Below are positions 23,376-35,343 of a DNA stretch of 64,000 nt, piece after piece. This DNA is from Balaenoptera acutorostrata. Its lineage: Eukaryota; Chordata; Mammalia; Artiodactyla; Balaenopteridae. The translations under genes were made by a program, and so were the position numbers. Each line of letters opens with the position of its first letter. Position 1 is the first letter of the stretch. The notes beneath the pieces were generated by a model. It had not been told where the DNA came from and ran no database searches. It worked only from the letters and a program-made list of their open reading frames with translations. The DNA lies in the NCBI RefSeq assembly GCF_949987535.1, contig NC_080074.1, forward strand, positions 43,719,083 through 43,783,082, given 5' to 3'.

Positions 23376-23589
23376 AATTTGATAAGTGTCATACAAAAAG
23401 AAGAAAGTGAAGTATAGTAAGAGGAGTCAGGAGCGCTGAGGCGAGGGGAGTGGGGCTAGGTGAAATCTCGGATTCTGCTCATAACCAAAGTGGGGTAACC
23501 CCGCTGTTCAGACTGTGAGCCCTTAATGCGGCTGGATTTGTTTCTATCAAGAGCACCAAACAAAAAGCAAACGTTGACTGAAAATTCAC

Positions 23590-23780
23590 TCTGTGCCCCA
23601 CACTGTTCTAAGAGCATCAGATAGGATACTTTTTAAAATTCCAACAACAGACAGACAGACATTGTTATTACCTACATTTTACAGAAGGGAGATCTGAGGA
23701 ACAGAGAAGTTAAGTAAATTGACAAAGATGACAGAGTTCATTAGTATCTAAACTTAGGGCAACTAAGTTCTACCATACCC
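23590..23780 (-). mobile_element. MIR SINE, antisense
   Basis: Shows 'ctgtgccccacactgttcta', a short ACAG simple repeat, 'ttattacctacattttacag' and 'gaggaacagagaagttaagt'. Confidence 0.7.
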
Positions 23781-24081
23781 ACAAAGCAGTGAGTTGATGT
23801 CAAAATGTAGAGACCCTGACATAATTTCAGGCTGCTGGGACAACTTGGCGTTTCAAAATAACAAAGTAAGCCTCAAATCCAATCATATCTGAATTTCCCT
23901 TCTCCCCTTTTTAAAGTGTAAATACTTTTAAGGTAAAATATGTTATCAGATATTCATATGATGACTGCTTTACTTTAGTCATCCGTTGATAGAGAAAATA
24001 CAAAATGGTTAAAAGGGACTAAGTGACTATGAATTCAGTAAGTGTTTTAAATCCATTTGTATTATTATTCATCTCAACAGT
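23781..24081. other. No recognised feature
   Basis: AT-rich, unassigned. Confidence 0.45.
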
Positions 24082-24089
24082 CCCTACTT

Positions 24090-24098
<9 letters not shown>

Positions 24099-24163
<65 letters not shown>

Positions 24164-24425
24164 TGGCTGTGTTGGGTCTTCGTTTCTGTGCGAGGGCTTT
24201 CTCCAGTTGTGGCAAGTGGGGACCACTCTTCATCGCGGTGCGCGGGCCTCTCACCATCGCGGCCTCTCTTGTTGCGGAGCACAGGCTCCAGACGCGCAGG
24301 CTCAGTAGTTGTGGCTCACGGGCGTAGTTGCTCCGCGGCATGTGGGATCTTCCCAGACCAGGGCTCGAACCCGTGTCCCCTGCATTGGCAGGCAGATTCT
24401 CAACCACTGCGCCACCAGGGAAGCC
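24099..24425 (-). mobile_element. CHR-type SINE, type A, antisense, with long T run
   Basis: TSD ccctacttaggtttttt is at 24082-24098 and 24426-24442. The tail side has about 31 T in a row (24093-24123) followed by (ATTT)n. Head and body are complete with A and B boxes. The very long pure tail and clean TSD suggest a young copy. Confidence 0.95.
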
Positions 24426-24442
24426 CCCTACTTAGGTTTTTT

Positions 24443-24759
24443 ATTCAGAGAACAGATATGTACTATACTTGGTGTACATATGGATTTGGGAATTCAAAGG
24501 TTTATGACCCATAGGTAAGGTCTTGAAATAAACTTTTGGTTAGATTTTTGTGGTTGTCTTTAATTGGGGATGGATGACACAGTTTAATAGGAGGGGAAAG
24601 GGAGACTTTGTTTTCTTCTATATCCGTTTTCTTAGATGGAATATTGTTTCTCTAAAGAAAGGATCCCAGTTGAGAATTCTCTGATTTGAAGCTGCATAAG
24701 CCTAGAAGCCTTCCTACCGGCAAACTTGTATGAAATATATAGTATATGGAGTTAGGACT
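24443..24759. other. No recognised feature
   Basis: Unassigned. Confidence 0.45.
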
Positions 24760-24965
24760 GAGTGTCAATCAAGACTGATCTGTGATTGTATCCTTAGCCA
24801 CGTAACAGCTGGATAACCTCTCTGAGCTTCAGATTCTTTTTCTATGAAATAGGAATCATCATCATCATCGTCATCTCTTGGGACTGTGAAAAGTAAATGA
24901 GATACTACAAGTAAAGTACTCATCATAATACTGGGCACACATGCAACATTCAATGAGTGTTATCA
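24760..24965 (+). mobile_element. MIR SINE, sense
   Basis: Shows 'taacagctggataacctctc', 'tgagcttcagattctttttc', 'tatgaaataggaatcatcat' (with a short CAT repeat), 'aagtaaatgagatactacaa' and 'atactgggcacacatgca'. Confidence 0.7.
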
Positions 24966-25375
24966 ACATTACTAATTAACAAAAAAGCCATTGATGTTCT
25001 TAGCAGTTGTATGAGAGATGAACTTGTAGACTAAGGACAAATGATCGAAGTGAGTAGCTAGCTGGCTTTGGTTATAACTTTTTGCATTCAACACAGCAAA
25101 ACCTCAGGCAACTAGTGATCAGATGTGTTTTCACCCTCAAGCATTCTGAATAGAAAAAGAAATAGAGACATTTGTAGTAGGAAGAAAGCGCTTTTAAACA
25201 ACTAGCATGAAAATAGTGCAGAAGAACCAAAGGCCAGTGGGCCATGCTTGGTCTGTTTTCTGACTAGAAGGAAGAGAAGGTAAAGCATATGCTAATTAGT
25301 GATGTCTATCTGCAGAGAAGTCAAGGAAAACAGGAGACAGAAGCAAAAGAAAGAAGGAAAGGGGAAAAAGAAATA
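24966..25375. other. No recognised feature; purine-rich tract
   Basis: A strongly purine-rich run lies at about 25317-25375. Otherwise unassigned. Confidence 0.45.
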
Positions 25376-25790
25376 CAGGTTCCTTCTGTTACCTGCAAGT
25401 AGAAAATTCCTGTGAAACCTTTCGTGAACCAAAATGGTGTGAATCGAAACAGCAATTATCTTAGGACACATCTTGCTAACAGATGCACAAAATAAATCGA
25501 GATGTAGCACAGATGCTCACAGACACAGTTCAAAGCGATGGCAGCTTGATGGTGAGATGCTGAGTGCAGTTCCTGGGGAAGGGGTTTTGTGGTGCTACTC
25601 TCACTGCACTGCCTCTCTAACGGCTCCCTGCAAAACAAACACTGAATGCTCTTCTCGATTTTCACCTTGTCCTGTAAAGGGAAAATCCTCTTCAGATTTC
25701 TTTCGGTTAGGAAAACGGGTACTAAAGTAGGTCTTTCGTAAAAGTGAAGTGGTATAAAGCAAACTTTTGAACAGCGGGGATACCTGTAGG
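25376..25790. mobile_element. Probable old DNA-transposon remnant, family unknown
   Basis: The two ends carry similar motifs: 'acctttcgtgaaccaaaatg' near 25418 and 'tctttcgtaaaagtgaagtg' near 25732, each followed by a 'gtgtgaatcg' / 'gtataaagca' step. The block is flanked by 'gttacctg' on the left and 'gatacctgt' on the right. This looks like a non-autonomous mammalian DNA transposon, but I cannot name it. The frame crossing it (25473-25730) shows no protein feature. Confidence 0.35.
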
Positions 25791-26037
25791 AGGGAATAGA
25801 AGCTGTGGCCCTGATGGTAGCTCAGAGGCAGCTGGGTGACAGGTGCGAGATATCTGATGGGGTGTAGGTTAGGGGGAGAATGGAGCCAGCAAAGAAGACA
25901 AAGATGGCAGAACAGTGCTCCTGTTTGGCTGGTGTTTCATCAACCCTTAAAGGAACAGGCAGTTTGCATTTTCTACTCCTTGGGTCCGGTAGTATCTGGA
26001 AATGATGGCATAAAACACCTTTGTAATAATTACGATT

Positions 26038-26190
26038 GTCTAATCAGTGTTTATTATGTGCTAGGCATGTTTTTCATTTCTCATAAAGTAGATTATCCCT
26101 ATTTTATAGATGCAGAAATGAAAGCTTAAAGAGATTAAGGCCACTCAACAAATAAGTAGAAAATACACTAGAGTCTCCTGCATATTTCAT
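26038..26190 (-). mobile_element. MIR SINE, antisense
   Basis: Shows 'gtttattatgtgctaggcat', 'attatccctattttatagat', 'gcagaaatgaaagcttaaag' and 'agattaaggccactcaacaa'. Confidence 0.7.
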
Positions 26191-28772
26191 CCCTTCATAG
26201 CTCTTAGACTAAAAACAAAAAAAATGCTGCTCTTTTGTTTTTTTCTGTTTGCCAGAGTAAACAACCAACTTTTTGAAACAAAGTCAAAAAGATAGCTATC
26301 AAATGCTACAGATCTGGCATTTGATAATTTTCAGTTAATTATGAATGGCATTTGTTTAACATTTAGGCAATTTGAAAAGGGGTTATTGTGTATTAGCAGC
26401 ATTAGCAGCAAGGCTCATTTTTTCTAAGCCCCTGGAACTATGAGTCAAGGTAAATAAAGGTCCCTTGGTTAGAAAAGGGCACCAAACAAGCCTTTGAAAA
26501 GTAGTTCAACTTGACTTTGACTTATTGTATCCTTGGGAACTTGCCCAGTTTCAAGGTGAGACTATTGAGACAGGAAGTACAGATGACAGGATAGATTACG
26601 GGGTTCCAGTTAAATCCTCATATAGAAAGGCTGAAACTATAAGGGAAGTTAGCCATGACCTCCAAAGATAAATTAAGCAAAAGTTAGAATTGAATTGTGA
26701 CTTGAAATTCTCCAGTCTCTCCTTTACCAGAAAATGAGTGACCAAATAATAAATGTATTTCCTCTGAACACTCCCTAGCAAGTTGTCTTGTAGACACCTA
26801 AAAAAACCCTGAAGTATCGATACCATATTAATTAATTCTGTCCAAATTCCACTGATGTTAAAAAGAAAATAAAAACCATCCACTGATGTTAAAAAATAAA
26901 ACCAGTTGCCTATTACCTGGTTAATTGATGACATTTGTCTACCTATAACAATCTGCATTTTGAGAAGCTGGTATATTGTCATATAATACAAAGAACTATG
27001 GCATGAGGGGGAAAATGTTGCATGTGAAGAAGGGCAAATAGACAAGTTCTAAGGTTCAACTTTCAACTCCCCTTTGTTTTCAGTTTTAGTTTTAGTTTTC
27101 AGGTCCTAATCTTAGCACTGGCTTCTATTTTTGTTGACCAGGCGAAAGAAACTGGGGAGCTTGGTGGCAAATCAGAGTCAAGAAGGGAGATCATTTGAAA
27201 ATATAGGTAGGAAATAACTTGCCTCTAGACAATCCAGCTCATGTTTTCCTTCGAGCAGAGCTTGCATCAGCCCATCCTCCCTAAGTCATTTCAAAGTGAC
27301 GTTCCGGACATTCAGTTTTGCAGAGAATACCTTTCCTTTTCTCCGGTGGAATAAGATGTGTCTGAGTTGCCAGGAGCAGGGTCCTTTTCTCCCTCCACAT
27401 GGCTAGAAGAGCAAGAGTTTTTTGTAAGCAGATAATTCAGCTCTAGTGGTCGGTTTGATTCAATTAGTGATGGAGCTAACTTCAATTTCCACATTCCAGA
27501 AGGAGGGGTTGCCCTTTTCACACTGAGGCAACAGACCATGATCCTGACTAGTGTGATCATTTCCTTGTAATTAAAGTGAAGGCTCAGACAGCGATCCTTG
27601 AGGAAGGAGCCAGTGCCCACGTACACAAATACATTTGTCCAGCTGACCTCTAGCCAGCAGAGAGCATCTGAGCCAGGAAATACTTAGCACGTATAGATGT
27701 GCCAAGCACTAAAGTAGGGTGTGTTTCTTTAATAAGTAGGTGACTAATTCACTGGACTCAAGGTCTAATGTCCACAGACATATTTCCCGTGTACTTTGAG
27801 GCATTTTAAGGCATTGCTAGACTAAACCATTGGAAGTTTGGAGATTTGTGGTGCCTTCTTTCCTGTGTTTACACATGAGCTCATTCTTGCGGATATATAT
27901 AGAATTGATGATTCTTTCCGGCATTATTAGATATTGTTGTTTGGATAGCAACTCAGGGTAGGGAAAGACAGCCAGAGCATTAAATGCACCCATGCCACAG
28001 TAGTAGGCAGGCCAGAGACAGAAAGTTAGGATGTGCAGTTCCCATCAGCATTTGGAATGTTTATACAGATAACCAAGCCCTTTGGAGAAAGTAGAGATCA
28101 ACCCTTGGCTGCCAGTGGGCATGTGCAAATATATGTATTAAGATGGAAAGGCAGGAAGCAAGGGCCGTGTCTATTAGGTTATAGGACCTAAGGGCTAAAA
28201 CAACCCTGATTCCCAGAGTAGGTAACTAATACTTATTTTTAGAAAACTGGCCTCACATGCACTGGGTGTGAAAAAGTACCCAAGACTCTCCTAGGCCCCC
28301 GCTGCCAGGAAATCTAACCAAGGGAGCCAGTCATTCTTTCTCAGAGACCAGCCTTTTTTAGGGCAGAAGAATGAGTCAGTATAATCGCAGTCACCTGGAA
28401 ATAAAGTGCACACAGAGCTGCTTTTGTTCTCCGAGTGAAATCTTCCAAAAGGGATGCATTACTTTCCTAGCTCTCCTCCCTAAAAGGAAAACAGTTTTAT
28501 GTAATATTTCCTGCACTATTTTGTTATAACTTTCTAAAAAAAAGTCACTTGTGATTTTTATGAACATGTAAAAATAAAGGCTAGTACCTCGCTCTACCCT
28601 CTATTCCATGAAGACACTCATCTGTGTCTTGACCTTTTTTCATTTAAATAGTACAAGAGCTGCACAGAGAACGGACACTTTCAATCTAATAGAGGTTCTA
28701 CTAGACTTAAAACCTTAGCTCTTTTTTCTTTTTTAAAAAAGTACTTTTCTGAAGTAACTCATCATTAAAAAA
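26191..28772. other. Long stretch without a recognised feature
   Basis: About 2.6 kb with no nameable repeat, so probably single-copy DNA. Contains a short duplicated phrase, 'ccactgatgttaaaaa', at about 26851 and 26879. The minus-strand open frame at 26596-27045 (149 codons) shows no domain, signal or composition typical of protein. Confidence 0.45.
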
Positions 28773-28783
28773 TTTGGTCTGAA

Positions 28784-28989
28784 TTAGGAGTATGGAATTA
28801 ACAGATACAAACTACTATACATAAAATAGGTAAGCAACAAGGATTTACTGTACAGCACAGGGAAGATTAGATTCAATATCTTGTAATAACCTATAATGGA
28901 ATATAACCGGAAAAAAATAACTGAATCACTATGCAGTACACCTGAAACTAACACAGTATTGTAAATCAACTACACTTCATTAAGAAAAT
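28784..28989 (+). mobile_element. 5'-truncated L1 3' UTR, sense
   Basis: Shows 'caaggatttactgtacagca', 'atgcagtacacctgaaacta' and 'acacagtattgtaaatcaac' in L1 3' UTR order. The TSD tttggtctgaa is at 28773-28783 and 28990-29000. Confidence 0.88.
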
Positions 28990-29197
28990 TTTGGTCTGAA
29001 CCCTTACTGTTTTTGAAGAAAGGGACTGATCACTTTTAGTGCTGCTGTAAATATTATGGTTCAGTGACCCAGTGTTCTGTTGTGTATCTCCAGCTGGATC
29101 AAGTTCACATCCCAGAGAGCTCTGTGCCCCCATGGTGAGAGGAGGGGAAGGGGAGGGGAACAGGAATCCCTGGAGGGGCAGCACCAAGGAGTGTGTG

Positions 29198-29493
29198 ATT
29201 TTTTTTTTTTTAATTTTATTTATTAATTTATGGCTGTGTTAGGTCTTCGTTTCTGTGCGAGGGCTTTCTCTAGTTGCGGCAAGCGGGGGCCACTCTTCAT
29301 CGCGGTGCGCGGGCCTCTCACTGTCGTGGCCTCTCTTGTTGCGGAGCACAGGCTCCAGACGCGCAGGCTCAGTAGTTGTGGCTCACGGGCCCAGTTGCTC
29401 CGCGGCATGTGGAATCTTCCCAGACCAGGGCTCGAACCTGTGTCCCCTGCATTGGCAGGCAGATTCTCAACCACTGCGCCACCAGAGAAGCCC
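29198..29493 (-). mobile_element. CHR-type SINE, type A, antisense
   Basis: TSD gagtgtgtg is at 29189-29197 and 29494-29502. Full-length body. The head ends 'ccaccagagaagccc', one base off the usual form. Confidence 0.94.
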
Positions 29494-29502
29494 GAGTGTG
29501 TG

Positions 29503-29999
29503 CTTTATAGGCTCTGGTGGTTCTATTACATATCCTAGAGCTTTGCATGTGATAGAATCCACAGATGAAGCTCATGTTGTTTGTTCCTCCCCTCAATATA
29601 GAAGGCTCTCCTTGGATTATAATACGAAACTAGTGGCTCTGACCTACTGGCTATAGGGCATATGCTCAAACTTTGTTTTTCTGGCAGTGTTACTAGTGTA
29701 CTGACTTGTACTCTCTCCCTGGTCCTACTTGTGACCAACAGGGTAAGTTTCTGAGTTGACTGTGGAGGGGGAACTTTGCAGGTTGGCTTTAGAACAGAGA
29801 AAAGTTCCAACTCAACTACTGAAGGCTGTACAAATACAGAATAACAAATGTTCTGAAATCTGCCATTTTCTTTAACATGTTGAACTCATTCTGGTCCAGC
29901 ATGAAGATTCAGACGCCACATTCCTTCCTGACTTTCTTTTATCTTCTCTCTTTATCCCTGGTTTAAAAAAGATATGTAACTGTTCTGCTATACAGTGGA
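29503..29999. other. No recognised feature
   Basis: Unassigned. Confidence 0.45.
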
Positions 30000-30290
30000 A
30001 AGAACATGGGACTCTAAAGTTAGAAAAACCCAAGTTTGAATTGCAGCTTTGCCGTATATTAGCTATGCGATATTAGGCAAACTTTTTAACCTCTCAGAGT
30101 CCCTGTTGACTCACGTGTAAAATTGGAACAAATACTGTGGCATGGAGGAGAGTCCATTCTTTTTAGAAGCAGAGGAAATGAGTTTAAATCCTAGTTCCTC
30201 AGCCTCTTGGAGCCTAAGAAAGTGTTAGTATTCACTTCATATGGCCATAATGAGGATTAAGCACTGTCTCTGCCTTGAGAGTGTGTAAGC
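30000..30290 (+). mobile_element. MIR SINE, sense, possibly two partial copies
   Basis: Shows 'agaacatgggactctaaag', 'caagtttgaattgcagcttt', 'ggcaaactttttaacctctc' and 'aatactgtggcatggaggag'. It then restarts at about 30155 with 'gcagaggaaatgagtttaaa' and 'tcctcagcctcttgg', which may be a second fragment. Confidence 0.65.
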
Positions 30291-30511
30291 GTTAGATGGA
30301 GTAGATGAGTGAAAGTTGCCGGAGCTATGCCTATAGGACAGCAAGGACTACACGAGTTTAATTTCCTTGTTCATTATTTGGGCAGCTTTGTAGAGGTCAA
30401 ACCTCCTTTCTTTTTCAGGAGCTAAGGACCCTGCCCATATTGTCAGTAAGCGTTTTGAACTGGAGGCCCAGAACAGGTCCGGACACGTTTATCACCATGC
30501 CTGGATTCTCC

Positions 30512-30850
30512 AGTGTGTTAATCTATGTGGGCTACTGTAACAAAATGCCGGAGACTGGGTGGCTTATAAATGACAGCAATTTATTTCTCACAGTTCTGGA
30601 GGCTGGCAGGTCCAAGATCAAGATGCTGGCGGATTCAGTGTCTGGTGAGAGCCTACTTTCGGTTCACAGTTGATCCTCACAGGGAGGAAAAGGCAAGGGA
30701 CCTCTTCTCTAAGGTCATGAATCCCATTCATGAAGCTTCCACTCTTATAAACTAATTACCCTGAAGGCCTCCACCTGTTTATACCATCACACTGGGGATT
30801 AGGATTTCAACATATGGATTTTGGGGAGACACAAACATTCAGTCTATAGC
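30512..30850 (-). mobile_element. MLT1 (ERVL-MaLR) solo LTR, antisense
   Basis: Clear MLT1 order on the minus strand; the plus strand reads 'gggctactgtaacaaaatgc', 'gagactgggtggcttataaa', 'cacagttctggaggctggca', 'ccaagatcaagatgctggc' and 'aacattcagtctatagca'. It is non-coding and no internal sequence is present. Shorter than consensus in the middle. Confidence 0.85.
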
Positions 30851-33800
30851 ATACAAGGTGAGGATAAGATCTTAGAAACACAGGAAAATACACATGATAA
30901 GTAGTTTATGGATATTACTGTAAAATACGTAGTATGTCACTATGTCATCCCTCACTCACAATGTATAGTTGACTGTGCTGTGCAAAGCTGCAGTGACCAT
31001 GGTGCATCACACAGCTTTTGCATCGGTCTCTAACCAGACTTCCAACCCTGCCACTTTGGCACAGTGGGGTAGTGCACCATCCTGATAGAAACACTCCGGA
31101 CGCCCATCAACTACAGGCATTATTTAGTCGCTTAAATGGGGCACACGTGTACCTGTGTTTCCAGACTCCGTGGCCAGCCTATGGTGAAGTTTCAGCATTT
31201 GAATAAGATGAAGGGCACTTGCTCTGCTTTCTATACTGCAGAAGTAACAAAGGCATGGGTAGCAGCTTGTTCTTCTGGAGACTTGAGGCCACAGAGTCCA
31301 CCCATGACTGGTATTTCAGAGGCAGTTGCTGAGAGGACCCCCTGCTAAGAAATGTTTTCCCCGTACACCCCATTTACATATATTTAGTGATTTTCTTTTT
31401 GTTTGTTTTTTGCCTTAAGCTGATGAATTACTGAGATCCCGTACAATGAATTACAGAGAACTCTTACCAAATTCACGTCAGTGTTTAGAGGCTGATCAGA
31501 TGGAGAAAGATAGAGGGACGATAAGAAGGACTAGCCAGTGAGGCAGGAGAAGAAACAAGAGAGTGTGATGTTCCACATCTGAGTAAAGAAAGTGTTTCAA
31601 GGAGGGAGTGACCAACTATGCCAAATACTGCTCACAGGTCAAGTAAGGTGAAGGTTAAGAACTGGGCGTGGATTTGGCCGCATGACTACCAGAGCCCGTG
31701 ATAAGGGCAGTTGTTAGTGTTGGGGCCAAAGACTTACCGGAGTGGATTAGAGAGGATGGGAGAAGAGGGTATTGATTACGGACAACTCTTTTAGAGTGTT
31801 GCCATTCTTTCATTTGTGTTGCTGCACTCAGTGTAAGATAGTTTGTAAAATCATCATGTCTGTAGACATTCTATTAGTGCTGTAGAATCGGTGCGATCTC
31901 TGATCTCTGTTTGCTCTGATCGTTGCTTTACGAAGAGCGCAGTGCTCAAGCCAACCTGTGGAAGCTAAGGGCCTAGATGGCTTCTAAGGTTTCTCCCCGT
32001 TGACCCGTTGTGGACTGTTACATTTCCCAGCACTTCCTGCCAGATGGTCCTTGGGACTGCACTTATTTCTTGTGTGCTTGTGAATGTGAGGCATAGTTTT
32101 TACAAAATTACGTAGGTGTATGCTCTTAGGATCCAACAGAGTAAAGGGAGGGCTAAGTGAATTGACACAGTCACAGCCAGAAGAGGAGCCTTATCCAGGA
32201 CAGGTATGTCTAGGTGCCACTCTATTCCCTACCCTAAACCCCATCATACTAGGGCTGGATGGAAGTGGGTAATCTTAGGGGCTATACGTCATAATAGCCT
32301 TGCTTTCCACATGGGAAACCTACTTTAGAGGAATCTTTTAAGGTGAATCCTTACATACTTACCCAGGAGGTGGTACCACTTACATGATTTCCCTGCTATG
32401 AAAATTCTTTCTCCAGTTTTCTAGAAAACACGATTGAGGACACTGTCATTATTGAAAAAGAGCATATTTCCCCATCCATACTGTACCTGCTTGTGTGTAT
32501 TTTTCCAAGCATTTCAATCTTTCTCCCCACTGTATTTTTATTTTATTTTTTTAAGATCGGCTTTTCTCGTTACAGTTCATGGCATTCTGTTTTATGTCAC
32601 TGTAACCCTGACTGCTATGTAAAAGTGGGTCCTGTAGTGTAGGAAGCCTGATTATAACCAACAGATAAATCTGTTTTCTGGAAACTGTGCATTCCACAGC
32701 AGCCCCAGCATATGTGATTCTGAAATAATCTCTTTGCTTTTTCCCCAAACAGAAGGCAGTCAAGTCAACCAGTTTATTCTTCCAGTATTGCAAGAGAACT
32801 CCCATGCATTTCCCAATCTTTTTTTTAAGCTGCTGCTGTAAAGTTTAGTGTGCTTTGGGATGTGTCATCTCTTATTTCTTAAGGGTCAACTGTGCTGAGA
32901 GAGAGAAGGTCAACCTAAATAGTTCTCAGATTTCATTCCGGGAAATTCCAGGCCCTAGCTCAGCTTGTTCTGTGCATGTCCACCTACCAAGGCTCGGCCC
33001 TCTGTTGTTGCAGCTGTTGCTGAGTACAGAGCCCATTTATTCCCTTCCTGTAAGTGTTACCCAGATGCTTTTTCCTATTCCTACTCAATTTTTACAAATT
33101 TATCAAACAGTTTGAACCTCACAGGGCTTTGGAATACATACCTCTAACGTCTAATGGCTTTTCAGCACTCAGATGCTATCCTAGCAGCAAACTATCAGGG
33201 ATGTCAATTATCTTACGTAGTTCAACCTCCGCCATCTTGTAGATGCCTCCATGCAGAACGGGGGAGATGGAGTGAGGAGGTAGAATGAACACCTGGAAAG
33301 TTTCTTTCATTGAACCGCTCTCTCCCCAACCATGCTGTGGCAGAGACCTAGACAGTCTTAGGACTGAAGGAGAACTCAGTGTCAGAGCCTTGACTCAGTT
33401 CCTTTGTCCTAAGATAAGAAGAATGGTAGTGACTTGCCCAAGGTCATCCGGCTAATTTTGTCATTATCCTCTTGTAATATTTGATACAGTTGATCTTGGA
33501 GAAAGAATGTCAAGGTGATAAACAAGGAGTTCCTTTGTACAAAGAAGTTTTTGTCCTTGTTATTATTTACCATGGAACATTGTGTTTGTTGGTGATAGTT
33601 TGAATATAGCCTGTTCTTTCTTACTTGTCAGAAGTCTGTATTTTGATAAGATAGAAATATATATTTATACTGTACCTATATAAACACTCATACACATGCA
33701 GGTGTGTTTTGCTCCTATTAATAGTTCCTTTCTCTGCAGTGACAGGAGGCAAATGCATCTGAATTTGTACAAAATGAAAACATCAAAGTTGTAAAATAAA

Positions 33801-34261
33801 TTGATCCAATATATACTATATGAGGCATTTAAGTTCTGATAAGTCATGTGTGATGTAAGCTACAAGAATATGAAATGGTACACGAGTCGCCTTTTTTTCA
33901 TAAAGCTAGAGCAAAAATAAAGTGTTCTAAAATAAAGGAGAATGTTATTTAAAAATTCAGGCCTCACCTTTTATTCTTTCTTTTCCCTTTGCCTGAAAAA
34001 ATGCAGCACTCTCCTTAATCTTCTTGATTTTTAATCCTGTGATTTAACAATGCCTCTGCTTGTTTCTCGGGACAGTAATCACATGTTTTCATCATCTTTT
34101 AGAGACATTGGGTTGCTGGGCAGATTTGGGCCAGAATTCATCAGCTGAATCTTCTACTTGCTGGCTAATACTGACGCTAAGGAAGGAGATCGTACTTTGC
34201 TGACATTTTCCCTGGCTCTCTACAGTGCATTAATCAATTTACTTGTCAGTAGTTAATAACG
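30851..34261. other. Long stretch without a recognised feature
   Basis: About 3.4 kb, the largest block in which I name nothing. A CpG-richer segment lies at about 31880-32010. I see no splice-bounded open frame, promoter or RNA gene. It may be the best place to look for conserved non-coding sequence. Confidence 0.45.
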
Positions 34262-34500
34262 GGCACCCTGGAGTCAGATTGCATGGGTTGGAATCCAGGC
34301 TCTACCTCTTTGTTAGCTAGGCAGTCTTGGGTTAGTTATTCAAACTATCTGAGCCTCACTTTTCCATTTTTAAAAACTGTGTATAATAATAGCATCTCTC
34401 ATACAGGATTTTTGGGAAGGTCAAATGAGATAATCCATACGAAGCAATTATTCTCTGGTGCAAATTAAAAGCTCTATAAAGGATTGCTATTATTATGATT
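34262..34500 (+). mobile_element. MIR SINE, sense, nearly complete
   Basis: Shows 'ctggagtcagattgcatggg', 'ttggaatccaggctctacct', 'ggcagtcttgggttagttat', 'tctgagcctcacttttccat' and 'ggtcaaatgagataatccat'. Confidence 0.8.
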
Positions 34501-34984
34501 ATATATGAAATTAAGTATTCTTAATTTAGAGAGATGGAGAAGGTCAGATTACCTAGATTTTCCAAAAGGTGCACCTGAATGGAACTGTGGCCCCCAATGG
34601 CCAGCCCACACAGGTGTTCACAGCTTTTCTATGGACCTGTCAGTCATGGAGTTGTTATTTTCTCTGCTCTCTTGACTTTCAAAGGACTAAGAGGAAGGCT
34701 CATTGTTAGCCACTGAAGGATATCCATTGGCCAGAGTACATCTGACCATGGCCTCTTATGGAACAAAAAAAATCATTCTTTATTCATGTTCTAACTTCCT
34801 CTCCAGGAAGTAAAACAATGCAGCAGACAACAACCTTCTGTCTAAGGTGAGTTCAGGCTAGATAAACAGATAAATAGACAGAGCTGTGCCCAGTTTTCCT
34901 CCTTTCTCGCATTCTTATAAATGTATGGTAAGATTGTTGGTCTAAAGTTCCTATCTCTCAGGGTGAATGCCCTGTGTATACATT

Positions 34985-35130
34985 TAAAATTCACTCATGT
35001 TCCTTCTCAGTAAACCACTCACCATCCCCCAAGGGGCTACTCTGTTCCATTTTGTATTAGTTTTCTAGAACTTCATATTCATTAAATCATAAAGTATGTT
35101 CTATTCTTTAGTGTCTACCCTTCTTCAGAC
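34985..35130 (-). mobile_element. L1M 3' UTR fragment, antisense
   Basis: Shows 'gtattagttttctagaactt', 'cattaaatcataaagtatgt' and 'ctattctttagtgtctaccc', matching the antisense L1M phrase seen again at 36375 and 37330. Confidence 0.6.
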
Positions 35131-35295
35131 TGTTGGGGGAGTTTGGTGGCATGTCTTATGCAGAGATACCAAGTTTATAAGTCACTAGCGTATCATTCTT
35201 TTTTTCTGTCCTCAAATGTCACTGCTGGGTAGAACTATCATTGTTGAAAGACTGGAATATGTGTAAGTGGGTACTCAAAATATATTCTCCGGTAG

Positions 35296-35343
35296 ACAAA
35301 ATGATACATTTGAGTCAGCTGTGGTTGAAATGTATCATTTTGT
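35296..35343. repeat. Perfect 16 bp inverted repeat with 16 nt loop
   Basis: The left arm acaaaatgatacattt (35296-35311) is the exact reverse complement of the right arm aaatgtatcattttgt (35328-35343), with 16 nt between. It could fold into a hairpin in RNA or cruciform in DNA. Function unknown; it may be the trace of an old transposon end. Confidence 0.85.

Noticed and set aside
26596..27045. 149-codon minus-strand open frame
   Set aside because: AT-rich, no domain, signal peptide or splice context; consistent with chance in AT-rich DNA.
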